The translations under genes and the position numbers were made by a program. A stretch of DNA of 64,000 nucleotides from Sthenelais limicola (lineage: Eukaryota; Annelida; Polychaeta; Phyllodocida; Sigalionidae), in assembly GCA_942159475.1 (NCBI GenBank), contig OW804094.1, positions 14,204,132 through 14,268,131 on the forward strand, in the 5' to 3' direction. The notes below the pieces were generated by a model. That model was not told where the DNA came from, searched no databases, and saw only the letters and a program-made list of their open reading frames with translations. Of the stretch, positions 20,233 through 32,770 are shown piece by piece; position 1 is the stretch's first letter, and each line of letters starts with the position of its first letter.

Positions 20233-23200
20233 CTGTAAATATAAATAATTAAAAATATATATTATACAATTATATATCGTCAATTATAAATAAATTTTGA
20301 TGTATTACTTATATATATCCATCAAATCATCTATCTTAACACAACCAAATGCATATAATAGTATATTATTAATTTATGCTAAATTTGGGACGGAACACCT
20401 ACCCACCCTATAACAATCTAAATTTCACCTATTTTGTGAGCTATTTTGTCTACATCTTTTTCTAAACACTATACCTCTATTCATTAAACATGGAAATATA
20501 TTTTTAGACACCAGCATCATCATCCTAAACTTTTTGGAAAGTGAGATAATCGTATATGGCCTTAATTTATTTTTTTGAATTGGCTCCGACTCTAAATTGA
20601 AAGCTAACGCACTCATCGTCATGGAGCAACATAGAGCTTATAATGGCTGTGATCCAATAAGATGGGCCATATAATGTGAGTCATGGAGCAACATTGAGCA
20701 TATAATGGGAGTCAATGACTAACATAAAGACCATAAAGGGGCTCATCTAGCACCATAGATTATATCATGTGCGTCATGAAACACTATACATTGTATTATC
20801 TATTATTAGACACTCTATATATTCTATTATGATGGTACAAATTTTCACTTTAGATAATTTTTTTGTCAATTATTAACATAATTTTAATAAATCTGGCTTG
20901 AAAAAAGAAGCATCCCAATGTGGGATTTGAACGATGGACTTGAGACGTGAGCCTCTCTGTAAAAAAAAGTTGTGTGTAGGCGGGACTCTCCCGGACAAAT
21001 ATGGACACTTGGCATGTCTGCATGAACGATACTATAATATATCATATGCGTCAGGGAGCAATATAAATTGTATAATCAGGCGCGGCGGAACAGATAAAAT
21101 ATTGGGGGGGGCAAACTTTTTTTTGGAGGGGAGGGGGGTTATGGAGGGTCACTTTGCATTACCCTCCAAATTGTATAATACAATCTATACACATTTAACA
21201 CACTAAATACCTCATCAGTAAACCAAGCACACACATAATGCCTATATAATATACTACCAGACATCTTTATATTCTAATGTGGTATACTTATATCTTCATC
21301 TGGACATATACTCCTTAAACGTATATAATGTCTATACCACTCGCTCTCTACATACATTCTGCCATATCAATGCTTATAACATACACATTCAAACAGAATT
21401 TACTGCTACAAATCCAAGCATAATTCCATTTTGTTGTCTATCTCGTAGAGGGGAGGGTATATTCACTTGGTGTGTGAACTGAGCTGATCCCAATCCATAA
21501 GGCGGGGGTCTGGGGCCCTAGGCGGGCCCCAGAAGCCAGAGGTTTTCCCCTTAGACTTGGACACATTTTAAGCATTTTGAGTCTTCAAATAATCTTCATC
21601 AAGATTTTAAATATTGAGTATTTTCTTGCATTATATTATTTTAGGTACAAGAAACAAAGGTGACCAACACTTTTCCTCCAGAACCATGCCACTCCAGAAC
21701 CTTTTTCCCCATTCTTCCCTTTCCCCCTTTCCTTTTTCGCCCCACCTGCAGTTTGCACACACACATGTTTCTCCCTGTACACATTCGCTCCACATTTAGC
21801 ACGCTCCACATTTTACCCCTGAGCGGCCGCAAACAAAACAAGCTTTTCTTTTATCTCTCACGCCTTTCATAAATGTTGTTCATGAACATAATTTATACCA
21901 ACTTAAAGCTTGAATTGTTTCCTTTCTGATTATGTATATGGTGACGCTATTGAATAAAGGATAAAAGAAAATATAATGATATTCCACAACCAAGTTTTGT
22001 GCGAAGATCGTCGCCGCTAGCTCCGCCGCTACCATTGCCATCTCCTCCTCCTTCTCCTCCTCTTCCTCCTCCGCCATCTCTCACCTTCTTTCTGCTCAAA
22101 GTGCCCAGATGTTTTATTGCAAAATACAAGTACATCTAAACATTTGTACATTGATTATTTTATCTACAAGATGCATATGCAGTAAAAGAAGTGATCTGCC
22201 GACTCACGTTGTCACGCTATATTAATAACATAATATTAGTTTTGAATATGTGGAAGGATAGGATGTACTTATAGTTCTTTGACAAATAATATGATATACT
22301 GGAAAAGCCCTTCTCTTTCTCTCCACCACTCGCTTTCTCTCTCATTCTCTCTCCTCCTAGGTTAGTGAGGTTCTTTTGAAAATAAATCAATTTGGCTAAA
22401 ACCTGCAGGTGCCTACGTCGGGATACAGTTTAATCAATTATTCTGTTACTATTCATATTTCAAGCTGCTTGGGTCTATTGAGCAATGTGTAATGATAACG
22501 ACTTCAAATTCTGAATTTATGAACAATATATGTGGAAAATATTTGACCAAATGGCCAGAAAAACCTACCCCGACGTAGGTACCCACATTTATGTAGGCCC
22601 ATGATGGCAGCAAGTAGCCTATATATATTTTATTTAGTCCTGATAAGATACATATGTGATGTGTTTCAGGGAAATGAGTCGCAAAATTGATATTTTTCAA
22701 AGTGTTTTTTTCACAAGATCACATTATTGGAATGTTCTAATTTTTGGAGGGTTTATCACTTATGGCTATATCAATCAATGTATCAAACTGCAGGATAATC
22801 TATGTAATATATCATTTCGTTTTAAAGGTCCTCATATGGACTAAATTTAGTTACTTTACTGTTAATTGACCCCCAGAAATATTGGAAACTATTTTTTTTT
22901 TAAACGAAAATATCAAACTTAAAATCTAGAAATACTTATTAGATCATTAGACTGTTTACTATCATTGGAATCGGCTTGATCTCATCGTTTCAAATACAAT
23001 GATATCTCAAAATCTATTTTTTGCGACTTATGAGTCATTGACCTGAAACACATCACATATATATATATAATTCTATTTAGACTATTTAGATTTTGAATAC
23101 TACAAAAAAATGTTTGTCTGCAAAAATTAACATGAATTCCACACGGGAGCCATTTTTTTGACATAAGCAAATAGACTACTAGGAGAGAAATATGCATCCA

Positions 23201-23382
23201 ATCCAGTAGCGATTTTCAGCTTAGATTCTCCAAATACCCCATTTATCGATGCACACATATTTCCTAATTCTGAGAAGTTTGAAAAAATGACTTCTGAAAT
23301 CACCCATTGCCCCCAGTTCGTGAGAATTGACCATACATGTATGTATATATCTAAATATACATGTATATCATTGCTATCATTG
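20233..23382. other. Non-coding, AT-rich; no supported gene
   Basis: Contains short spaced repeats of CATGGAGCAACAT/TATAATGGGAGTCA type near 20620-20800 (about 60-bp spacing), and a B-box-like GTTCAAATCCC on the minus strand near 20927 without a clear A box. A Glu-coding CTC-rich tract lies near 22030-22075. A segment at 21659-21740 (GGTGACCAAC...CCTCCAGAACC) reappears at about 39030-39085, so it is part of a dispersed repeat. Confidence 0.45.
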
Positions 23383-23613
23383 CTAGATGAAATCCTCCAG
23401 CTTCTTCGCATAGGCAGTTGAACCCCGGTCGGGCACATCTCCCGGCGTAGGACCCAACAAGCTAGCCGCCTCGTCAGCAGTCAACTCGGTTGCCGGTACC
23501 CCACCAGAAGCACCTTGTGAGTCGTCTTTTTCTATTTTCGGGACAGTAGCAGCCATGGAACATGGTGGTCTAGCATGGCGCTTTCCACAGGTAGAACAGG
23601 TTATCATAGACAT
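23383..23613 (-). CDS. Short ORF with an N-terminal CxxC motif
   Basis: An ATG-started 76-codon frame with a good context (AAGTATGTC). It encodes a Cys-rich start (CSTCGKRHARPPC) followed by a polar, Ala/Gly/Asp-rich segment. The composition is more protein-like than its AT-rich surroundings. It could be the first exon of a gene or the start of a transposon ORF1. No family is recognised. Confidence 0.3.
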   Translation of the reverse strand: MSMITCSTCGKRHARPPCSMAATVPKIEKDDSQGASGGVPATELTADEAASLLGPTPGDVPDRGSTAYAKKLEDFI

Positions 23614-25489
23614 ACTTTTACAATTTTTTTGTTCCTCGACTAGCGAGAAGAAAATTTTTTCTGTACGTCTGTTCTCTTCACCGTCCCGTCAGCGACTGTC
23701 GACTAGGTAGCTGTACACAGCTTAGTTCGTGGGTCTGGCGAGCAACCAGTGGTGCCACCTGGTGTCTCCATTTATAATCACATTTCCAGAAATATTACAC
23801 TTTTAGGTATATGTTCTGCTGTGAAACAATATTTCTTCATATCTTGTATTCGTTGTTTTGTCTATAATATAATACACGGTACCTTATCTTTAGAATATAT
23901 AACAGACTGGACAAAATCATCTTTTCGTTGTAACATCTGTTCCACAACAATCATTTGGTCTGCAAAGTTAGACCCTATTGCGTTAGAAATGTTAATTTGT
24001 TTTTTTTTCTTTGCCAAATATTTCAAATTTTGGACTTGGACTCTAAAATCAAATCATCATACACTTCTGCGGGCATCTTATAATCAATTTGCGACTTTAT
24101 GCGATCAAGCACATTTCTTTTCTTATTTGGTCCTGGGTATGACTATAAAGTGCCTTTCTGTCTCTTTTCGGTCTCTCTCTCCCTTCTTATCTATCTCTTT
24201 TTCCTGGGTATGATCATAAACTGCCTCCCTTTCAGCTCTCCCGCCCTTGATAAAACACTCTTAAATGTGTTGATAAGGGCGTAAAGCAACCAATCTCACT
24301 CATTCACTCACATTTCTTTTCGTTCTAATATACATACTCATATAATTTTTACTATTTCCATGTCACCTCAATCCCGGGAATGAACCACAATATTCAGCAA
24401 TTGCAACTGATCTATCACTTGAGAGTATCGTGGTTTACTCTCCTCTTATATCTTGATGACACAGATGATATTGCAAATGACTTATACACATATAACACTT
24501 CATCTGGATCTGGCTGTGGGTCAATAATATCAAAATATGTCTTTTTAAGAAGAATTTTCCTTGCTTTTTACCTGTTGGCATATATCTTCTAATATATGGA
24601 TAAGTGACGATATAGGCAAAAACTTGTCAGGACATTTTAAACTATCCATTTAAAGCAATCGGAATCTCTTCAATATTAACAAATTTGTCATTATAAATTT
24701 CATCACAATTTGTTTCATTATCACTTTCCCTTTCATTTTGATCTGAATCACCACAATAATTATTACAATTTTCACTATCATCAGTACAACTTTGATCTTT
24801 CTTTTCATTAATATCTAGTGAGGCAGATATGTATAACAATCGTGCATTTTGTCATAAAAGCATGAAACTTGGTACAATTGTAGATTAGGGTCCCAGGATT
24901 AATTTCAGATATGGTGCCATCTTGAATTATTATTAATACGGCCGTGGCGGCCATTTTAAAAATGGCTGCCACCAAATAGTCTGGCAATGGGGAAACCTAA
25001 CTAAAAAATCCCAGAAAAGTCTTTTTCTCTTGATTTATTACCTATTGGGTCACTAAATAACATTACTGTGCAGTCTGAAGTTCCTGGCATTGAATGACAC
25101 GAGATATTCAAAATGGCCGCCGCTGAACCCCGTAAATCTACAAATAGACATATCTCTGCTTCTAATGGGACTAGAATCATGTTCTACATGTCTAAATATA
25201 TGTTTATCTAGTCTAGGAACTCGATGAAGACATTCAATAACTCATTGGAGCAACAATTTCTAGTAAAAAATATTATTTATTATGAAAAAATAAAGATTGC
25301 CGCACCACAGAGCCCTGCAAATCTTTATACCAGCATATCTCAGCTCCTCATGGAGCTAGAAATACATTCCAGATGTCTCCATATATGTTTCTGGAGCCTA
25401 GAAATTCGATGGAGGCATTAGATAAGTCATTGGACCAACATTTCCCAGTGAAAATAGTTTCAGGTTACCTTATACCATTTCTCCTTCTG
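23614..25489. other. Non-coding with inverted and diverged repeats
   Basis: Holds a near-perfect inverted repeat at about 24946-24972 (TGGCGGCCATTTT and its complement). It also has two diverged copies of a ~140-bp block at about 25130-25270 and 25318-25455 that share CATATCTC, ATGTCT...ATATATGTTT and AACTCGATG-like motifs. These look like high-copy repeat fragments. No gene is supported. Confidence 0.45.
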
Positions 25490-27087
25490 GTTATCTACAT
25501 GTCAGAGTCCCTACCACTGCATTCACATAATGCAATGCATTTCCTTCCACTCTTCTTGCATTACAACATCCTCTGCACCTCTTTTTGCATCCACAGCATA
25601 CAAGCTCCCTCGATGAAGTGGTAGCCTCAGGCAAAGCTGTCCAAAATGGCTTCCAGTCACTAGGGTCTATCATCCCCAGTCTCCTGGAGATGGTAAATCT
25701 GGAAATGTTTTAAGAGCTTTTCCCCAACAGTGTCCTCCTTGGTACACAGCCCTTTTGATATGCTGCAACAATGCTGCCTGAGTTGGAGGGATAGCTTCCA
25801 TAGAATGCCCTTTCTTGGCAAACAACTCTTGCCTAGCCTCACTGATGTCCTTCTTGCTACTTGTACAGTCATAGAGCAGGATTGTGAACTGCTCCAGCAC
25901 AGCCACTTGAGCATCCAATACCTCACCTCATCAAATGCCTTCCATATCTCCCATCCTGTCTTTTCCCCCTTGTGCTGAAGAACGATACTGTATTACATCA
26001 AGTAAAGGCATGAAAGACTGGAAGGGCCTTGGATTTGTCTGGTCCAAGAGAAGCCGAGGTCTCATGTGCAGCTATATATCAAAAGTGCTGACCAGTTCCA
26101 AAGGCAACCCACAGCTCCTTTACTCTTGTCTTGGCTACTGCTGACACTGCCAGGACAAAAACATCAGTATCAACTGTCCTGAGGAGAATCTTTTGAAGCC
26201 TTGGTGGACTGCATCTGCCAGGTGCAGGATCATTCTTGTATCAGCCTCCAAACTATTTTCCTGATACTGATCCCATATTACATCTATCCAATCAGTTTGC
26301 AAAGGTTGGCCTTGTATGTATGGGCATACAACGTTCCTGGTGTGTTCACTGAATGTTTTAGTAGCCATTGGTTTGAGAAAGTTCACAAGTGCAGCAGCAT
26401 CAATGACAGTCACATTTGTTTCTGGAAAATCATCTTTGCCTACTGTGGAATGACCTTCCAAACAAAATGAGGTCAGACATTGTTCCAGATCTCACCTTAC
26501 CTTGCTGGGATAGTGAAGGGGGGCATGCTTGGTTTTCATGATGAAAGAGTTCTTCCAGGTTGCCCTCTCAGGCCTGGCAGGCAATGTACAGGCATGAGAA
26601 CAGAACAATCATTCATAAGGGAGGAAACTTCCAAATTAGTCTCTGATTTCTCCCTGGTATGTGGTCTACTGAACAAAGCCAGCTTGTTTCTTTTTATGGG
26701 CTCCATGATAGGAATTTGTCGTTCTACTAATCTATCATGTAGATATGACTCATATTGTTGCTGACCTATCTCCTCTACTGAGCTGACCAGACATGCTACT
26801 ACAGGGTCCACAATGTCTCCTGTGTTTAGTCTCAGGAGGTCATTTTTCTCCTCCAGGAATGGGTTGCCCATTTCCTCCATGACTCCAACTGAGTGGACTG
26901 TGAGACAATCTTGGTCAAAGGATCCATTGAAAATACCTTGCATTGCAAAAATGTCTCTGCGCACAATCTTTGCAGCCTTTGCCATGCAGATGGCTTCATT
27001 GTCATAGTTGTCCTCACAAACCTTGTGCAGAGCTGGCCCTATGTCTTTTTTGAATGCAAGAAGCACATCACACCCTTCCTTGTGCAC
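25490..27087 (-). pseudogene. C-terminal part of a decayed multicopy invertebrate gene
   Basis: Frameshifted pieces read in order. 27087-26536 has a segment with DVLLAFKKDIGPAL, AAKIVRRDIF and FNGSF. 26461-26135 has NVVCPYIQGQP and the acidic EADTRMILHLADAV. 25926-25660 has a degraded GCDTVS-like and GK-TGWE-like region in mixed frames. From memory this motif order belongs to a large, poorly characterised family in cnidarians, molluscs and arthropods with a PIN/FEN-like acidic signature. The upstream part lies at 32580-32770 and 34541-34700, separated by LINE insertions. Stops and frameshifts make it a pseudogene. Confidence 0.6.
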
Positions 27088-27528
27088 ACTTAAGATTTAA
27101 GATTTAAGAAACTTTTATTTCGATCATGTCATAATCAGGCAACTTATCTCCGGCAAATTGGGAGGTTTACAAGCTACCTGTTGGTTTTACATTTTCATAT
27201 TCACAACGTACAATTCCCCAGTCGTCATTGACGAAAGTGGGACGTTGTCATTAGTAATTATTCTTTAACATACATTCGATATATAATAAGTATCTAGCGC
27301 AGTAGATCTTTATTATATCTTTAATTCTCTGAAAAGTAGCTTGGTTCTGAAGTAATAATAGTCTGAAATTGTTATTTTGTATCTATCTTTGTTCATCTAA
27401 TCAATAAAACATTGGTCTTTCCATATTAAAGTGTTTCTTGCTACCATCTTAAACGCCTTCATATCCCTTATCCCCTGGGCTTCCGTCCCCAACGAGTTCC
27501 ATGAAAATGGAATTCTATGAAGTATAGA

Positions 27529-28174
27529 TCATCTTAACTGTTCATTTTTTGGTATTATTTGCTTTAGTGGTTTTCTCCCTATTGCAAAATTTCTGGTGTT
27601 TAAATTTCTAATATCAATCCTTTTTGGGTCTCTTGCAAGACGGAAGCCCACCTGCAACAGGTGTAATCTCCTTCTATGTTTTAACGTTAATATTTTTTTC
27701 TCTATATGGATATTATCCACATTGGTTCTGGATGGGAGTTCATGAATTTTTCTTAATATTTTATTTTGGATTACTTGTAATCTATCTACTTGTACTATTG
27801 GTAGTATGAGAATCATGGAAAAGGTCAGTTTGGTCTATTAGTGGTAGAACCATCACTTTATAAATTAATAGTAATGTTTGTTTAGGTATCTTTCCACGTA
27901 ATTTTGAAATCTGCCAACATTTGTAGTTCATAGTTTTTGTTATTTTATTTATTGCTGTTTTAAATTTCAAATTCCGATCAATGTCAACTCCCAGGTATTT
28001 ATAGGATTCAACATCTTCTAATTCCGTCCCATCCAGTCGCAATATGTTTTCCTCTACTCTATCCTGATGTTCATTTGCCCACCTCGACCTCAGCGTTTGT
28101 TTTGGTAAGAATGTCTGTATTTTAGATTTGTCCAAATTTAATGAAATTTTATTAATTTTACACCAGTATGTCAT
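27529..28174 (-). pseudogene. CR1-type LINE ORF2, RT thumb and C-terminus
   Basis: The frame contains WCKINKISLNLDKSK, YKYLGVDIDRNLKFK and a shifted continuation (IQNKILRKI ... RRRLHLLQVGF) in a second frame near 27800. A degraded active-site segment (FADDT in another frame near 28230) lies just upstream. It was formerly contiguous with the RT at 28378-29142. Frameshifts occur near 27790 and in 28175-28380. Confidence 0.75.
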
Positions 28175-28377
28175 GGCATGTAGGTCCTGTTGAAGCAGTT
28201 TTGTAGCTTCTAGGACATTCGTGCCTGAGACATATATGATGGTATCATCTGCAAATAGTTGTATTGTGGATTTTTTATGAATTTGGGTATATCATTTATA
28301 TATATGCTAAACAGTAATGGGCCTAATGTTGTCCCCTGAGGGACTCCACACGTTACTTGTTCTAATTTTGATGTTAA

Positions 28378-29142
28378 TTAGTTTGTTTCTACTTTTTGAT
28401 ATCTTTCTGACAGGTAATTTTTAATCCAGAGTAATTCTTTATTTTTAATTCCAATTTGTTCTATTTTTTCTAATAATTTAATATGATTTACTGTATTGAA
28501 AGCTTTTCTGAAGTCGAGGTAGGCTGCCCTTGTGGTCAAATCTTCATTCATATAAGTATATATTTCTAATAGGTAATTGACCAGGGCATCTTTTGTTGAA
28601 TGATCTTTTCTAAATCCATATTGGTATTTATAAAGTAAATTATTACTCTCTAAATACGCCATTAATTGTTTATGCATTGATTTCTCTAGTAGTTTTGCAG
28701 GCAGGGATATGGATGACACAGGTCTATAATTACTTGGATCAGTGTTGGGACCTGACTTGTATAGCGGAGTTACCTTAGATTCTTTCCATTTTTTTGGAAT
28801 CTTACTTGTTTCATAAGACATATTTATCAATTTTGCTGTATAATCCGCCAGCATGGTCAGAACCTTTTTCAGAAGCCATGCCGGTAGGTTATCAATTGCA
28901 GATGATTTTGAAGATGGTATATCTTTAATAATTTCTGTTATTTCAATTGATGTAATTGGTTTAAATTTAAAGTCTTGATGAATTCCAGTATTATCATTTT
29001 GGTCTTGTCGCGCACCATACAAGTCGGTATCATTTTTTGTTGGCAGTGATATTTTCTTTGCTAGATTGTTTCCCACTGAGGCGAAGAAGTCGTTGAACGT
29101 TTCTGGGACTTTTTCCGGTGATATCAATTGTTCATTGTCCAT
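28378..29142 (-). pseudogene. CR1-type LINE ORF2, reverse transcriptase N-terminal half
   Basis: The segment has the non-LTR RT hallmarks WKESKVTPLYKSG, NYRPVSSISLPAKLLEK, YQYGFRKDHST and AAYLDFRKAFNTVNH. The frame stops at 28378, shortly before the expected catalytic ADD region, which is visible downstream in another frame. ORF2 is therefore inactive in this copy. Confidence 0.85.
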
Positions 29143-29218
29143 TAATGTTATTTCTTTATTTTCGAGATGTTTTGTATTATCAATTAATGGGTTCAGTGAT
29201 TTCCAAAATTTCTTTGGG

Positions 29219-30328
29219 TCACTTTTGTTTAATTCTAATTCTTCTCGTATAAAGTTGTTTTTTTAAATTTCTTGCTTGATGATTAACTTTTCTTCTTAGT
29301 ATTTTGGCTTGTTCTAGTAATCTTAAATTATTATATTTCTTTGCTGCTCTGAAGAGTCTGTCTCTTTCTTTCATTAGATTCAGTAAATCACCCGTTATCC
29401 ACGACTTCCTCGCCTTTACATTTTTCATCTCCCTTATCGGGCACGTATCATCAACTTCTTTTGTGATTATTTCAAGCATATTGTCCCAACACCTATCCGG
29501 ATCTCCAGATTCAAAAAGCTCAGCCCAGTCATGCGACAGTAAATTTTCTCTTAGTTTTTCTTCATTTAGTTTTTTGTAGGAGTGACATCTAAAGCTGATG
29601 TGTTTATATTGTTCTTTTTCTTTCTTTCTTATTAAGTAAATTGGTTTGTGGTCGCTTATATTTACATTGAGTGTCCCACACATTTTTATAAACTTTGTAT
29701 TTGTAAAAATTAGATCAATGGTTGTTTGGGTACTCGAGGTAATTCTTGTTGGAAGGTTTATTATTTGTCTTAATGATGTATTGTATTCTATCGCATGTAA
29801 CTGGGCCTTGCCTGTAGATGGTCTGGTATAATAGATATTAAAATCTCCTATTACAATAGTTTCTTCATTTTCTGGTAGCAAGTCTAATATTCCATTTACT
29901 GCTTTTATAGCATCTGCTAGGCATCCATGTGGAGTTCTATAGATGTTTAAAACGGAGATGGCTTTTATTTTATTTTGTATGATTTGTGTCGTTTGAATTT
30001 CTATATCCTTTGTACATATTTGTAGTTCCGGATTAAGTGATTGAATCATTAAATTGTTTGAGACGTATGTTATTAAACCACCTCCAGTTTTTTTCTCCGT
30101 ACTCCTGTCTTGCCTTTGGCAGTCATATCCATTCAGCTGGATTAGATTTTTATATACCTTTTTATCTAACCAAGTCTCTGAGAGACATAATATGTTTACT
30201 GATAATTTAGCTAGTACTTCAATTTCTTCTATCTTGTTAAGTAAGCTACGTACATTCAGACCTATCACTTTCAGACCTTTTGTTTTGTTGAATTTCTCCG
30301 GTTCAGAGAGAGACAACTCCACATTCAC
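29219..30328 (-). pseudogene. CR1-type LINE ORF2, AP-like endonuclease
   Basis: The 369-codon frame has the apurinic-endonuclease series: LNVRSLLNK, LCLSETWLD, GDFNIYYTRP, DLIFTN and SDHKPIYL. These match the N, E, D-N and S-D-H catalytic motifs. It is followed by a Lys-rich linker (RKVNHQARN) leading to the RT. A frame change separates it from the RT near 29150-29220. Confidence 0.85.
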
Positions 30329-31009
30329 TTCATTTTGTTTCTGGCTGGTTGTTATTCTTTTGCTAATATTGTATGGGGCTTGAGCCGCATCGCCCCAGTT
30401 TTAGTCAATTCATAACTTTTCTTCTTAAATATTGGTAGGTTTACATTTTTATTTTCTTTGGTTTTCTGATCAAATTATAATTATACAATATAATATAATC
30501 ATTGTGTAGTTTGTTACTACTTTCAATGTAAACAAATACAAACATAATTCTGACGTTTTTACAAATAAAAAGCAAAACAATGGCAATGGCAACAGGTGGC
30601 AAATGATCGTGGTATTAATGATGATCATTTACTAGTCCTACATACGACGTCTATATCTGTGATAAATTAGTATGACATGTTTCGTCATACATGTTTATGG
30701 GACAATCAGTGATACATGTACCTATACATATTTATCATAATTGGAATTTATTAATATCATTGGCTATATAAGGCTGCATAATAATGTGATAATACATGAG
30801 GCACATTTTAGTTCTGTATTGGCCTGTGTGTGTACATTCATTTACCCTTACATATATATTTATACATATACATATGCATATGCATATGCATATACATGCC
30901 TGTCACCTCTCGCCATCGAGGATCTCTGGTTTTGAATACTAAAACATTTTAATTTCTAAATTTATATTTGAATCTGGTTAGTTTATATAGGTTTCTACTT
31001 GCGTTTTTT

Positions 31010-31714
31010 TTAGGCTCTCAGTTTTTCCAGGGTTTTGGCGATTTGTTTTGCCCAGTGGTTCAAACCATGTGGCTTGAGGTGACAGGCATCACTCATCAAT
31101 CGACCATAGTAATGTTGATGCATATGCTTGCAATTGTGATGGACATGGTCATGCAAATATGGAGTTGGGAGCCCTCTTGACGAATTTTTCAGTATTATAG
31201 CTGTGTTGATCTTTCCAATCATTTCGTTCAGTAGGTCTTGTTTGTCATTGTTGCACTGTCCATTATATATCGCTAGGTCCATGCCTATCACTGTTGCATA
31301 TATTATGGTTGCCTCTCTTGGGTAAGTTGCTTGATTCGTTAACGCTTCAACATAGTCCATATGTTCCTGGTATTTAGTTACCGCTTCATTTACCGATGGC
31401 CATGTTAGGTTGACTTGGCCCTTGATTTTCCTCGTCAATGTGCACAGGCCTGATTCATATATCACTATATCTGGTCGTAGGTTGCTCATTCGGTCGTATG
31501 CTAGACTAGCCGAAAGCTTCATTGAAGCCCCCGAGTACCCGTACACCGATATGTTATTGTAGTGAGCCGACGACATAAGTGGCATCAGGTGTGGTCGGAG
31601 TTGTTTGACTCTTGAGTCACCTATTATGAATACACGCTCCATTTCTTGATCTTTCTGAAAATACATGGTGTTCAGTATTAGCTGTGACAGACTATAGATC
31701 CCATATGTATGCAT
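31010..31714 (-). CDS. SGNH-hydrolase-like ORF1 of the CR1-type LINE
   Basis: A 234-codon frame. FIIGDSRVKQL gives the nucleophile Ser block, GYSGASM the Gly block, and LMSDACHLKPHGLNHWAKQI near the end the paired Asp-His. CR1 ORF1 proteins are known to carry such esterase domains, likely acting on acyl esters in the retrotransposition particle. The Asn block is weak. It lies upstream of ORF2 on the same strand. Confidence 0.65.
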   Translation of the reverse strand: MHTYGIYSLSQLILNTMYFQKDQEMERVFIIGDSRVKQLRPHLMPLMSSAHYNNISVYGYSGASMKLSASLAYDRMSNLRPDIVIYESGLCTLTRKIKGQVNLTWPSVNEAVTKYQEHMDYVEALTNQATYPREATIIYATVIGMDLAIYNGQCNNDKQDLLNEMIGKINTAIILKNSSRGLPTPYLHDHVHHNCKHMHQHYYGRLMSDACHLKPHGLNHWAKQIAKTLEKLRA

Positions 31715-31949
31715 AGGCCTTGCTAGTGTTTACGCTGGCTTGTCCCGTCCCAGATATTGACCCCGTTGTTCAACTACTTTAGAAGTGAACAATGCTCTTT
31801 TTTAGACGTAGACGTAGTAGGACATAGTTATACGGTTTGGACAATTGTTTATGATGTTTATCCTGCCTCGTTAAGATACTCTTGTTTTATTTCTCCTAGA
31901 ATGGCACCGAAAACATTTCCCTGTCCCCCACTTTCTATCTGCTGTCATT

Positions 31950-32294
31950 TCATAGAATATCTTTCTCTTTAGCTTCTATTTCTATGTCTGATTCAGATAC
32001 CTTGGGTGAAACCTTCGTTTGTTCCGATCCCTTCTCCGGCTCGGGTGGCTGAATGCCACTCGAGTCGTTTTCTAGGAATACACCGTCTTCTTCTTGAGCT
32101 AACTGACTATCGCTTGTTTGCTTGTCCGGACATGTTGCCATTTGCAAGTTTAGTCGATTCGCTGAATCTGAGTTATTGGACATTATTTCTGATTCATTCA
32201 TGGAATCTACTGATTGTTTTTGCCCTTTCTTATCTCTGGATTTGGATTTAAGTACTGTTAGTGACTTATCTGTGAGGACTTTCCCACTTCTCAA
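31950..32294 (-). pseudogene. N-terminal ORF1 fragment of the CR1-type LINE
   Basis: A polar, Ser/Glu/Lys-rich 114-codon frame lies upstream of the esterase segment in minus orientation, with stops between the two. Such low-complexity N-termini usually precede the esterase in CR1 ORF1. No domain is recognised. Confidence 0.45.
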
Positions 32295-32579
32295 GGCTAG
32301 CTGTGTTTACGTTACCGGTGGTGCCGAGTCACCCATTCTCCATTGAGCGATAATGGCCTCAGTCTCTATTCGTGAGTTTTATAATCCGTTTTTACACTCT
32401 TTGACTTTTTCGTAATTGTAAGTCGTATAGTCCTGTGATTGCACAACAGTTTGTTTAGATCGCCTGTAAAGTTTGGTATTCCAATATTGTTCAAATTATA
32501 TGGGTTATTTAGCGGCTCTGCTCCCGTTATTAGCTTGCGACTACAACGCTCTGCGCCATATTTTACAAATTTTACGAAC

Positions 32580-32770
32580 GATGTCTGGGTTGTGAGCAAG
32601 AATCCAATTTTTAAGCCTATTACTATGGATGTGCATATTTTCAGGTGCTCCCAGTCCTTTCAAACAGGCTGAATATAGGCTGGTAAGATAAGCAAGTTTG
32701 AAAACCGGGTTCTTCTCATCAACTCTGGCTTTTTCAATATATGAAAGCAGCTCATCAAGGGCAATGCCAT
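32580..32770 (-). pseudogene. Middle part of the decayed multicopy gene
   Basis: On the minus strand this reads in one frame as ALDELLSYIEKAR, NPVFKLAYLTSLY and HSNRLKNWILAHNPD, a segment that in this family directly precedes the region at 27087. The LINE at 27088-32579 separates the two. The 11-bp sequence at its right end (32760-32770) is the target duplication of the plus-strand LINE. Confidence 0.6.

Larger units (their letters stand above)
27088..32579 (-). mobile_element. Full-length CR1-type LINE (about 5.5 kb), decayed
   Basis: A minus-strand non-LTR retrotransposon inserted in the pseudogene family member. From 5' to 3' it carries ORF1 remnants with an SGNH esterase (32294-31010), an ORF2 endonuclease (30328-29219), the RT (29142-28378) and the RT C-terminus (28174-27529). 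It ends at + 27088-27110 in short TTAAATC-type repeats rather than poly(A). This layout, with an esterase ORF1 and a microsatellite-like 3' end, fits the CR1 group. The 5' boundary is inferred from where the interrupted host frame stops. Confidence 0.7.

Noticed and set aside
20920..20990. Third SINE or tRNA at a minus-strand B box
   Set aside because: GTTCAAATCCC is present but no A box was found at a suitable distance.
24642..24839. Asp/Asn-rich minus-strand ORF
   Set aside because: Composition is driven by AT-rich repeats. There is no splice or start support and no family.
32006..32672. Plus-strand ORFs over the CR1 ORF1 region
   Set aside because: They are antisense shadows of the minus-strand LINE and host pseudogene frames.
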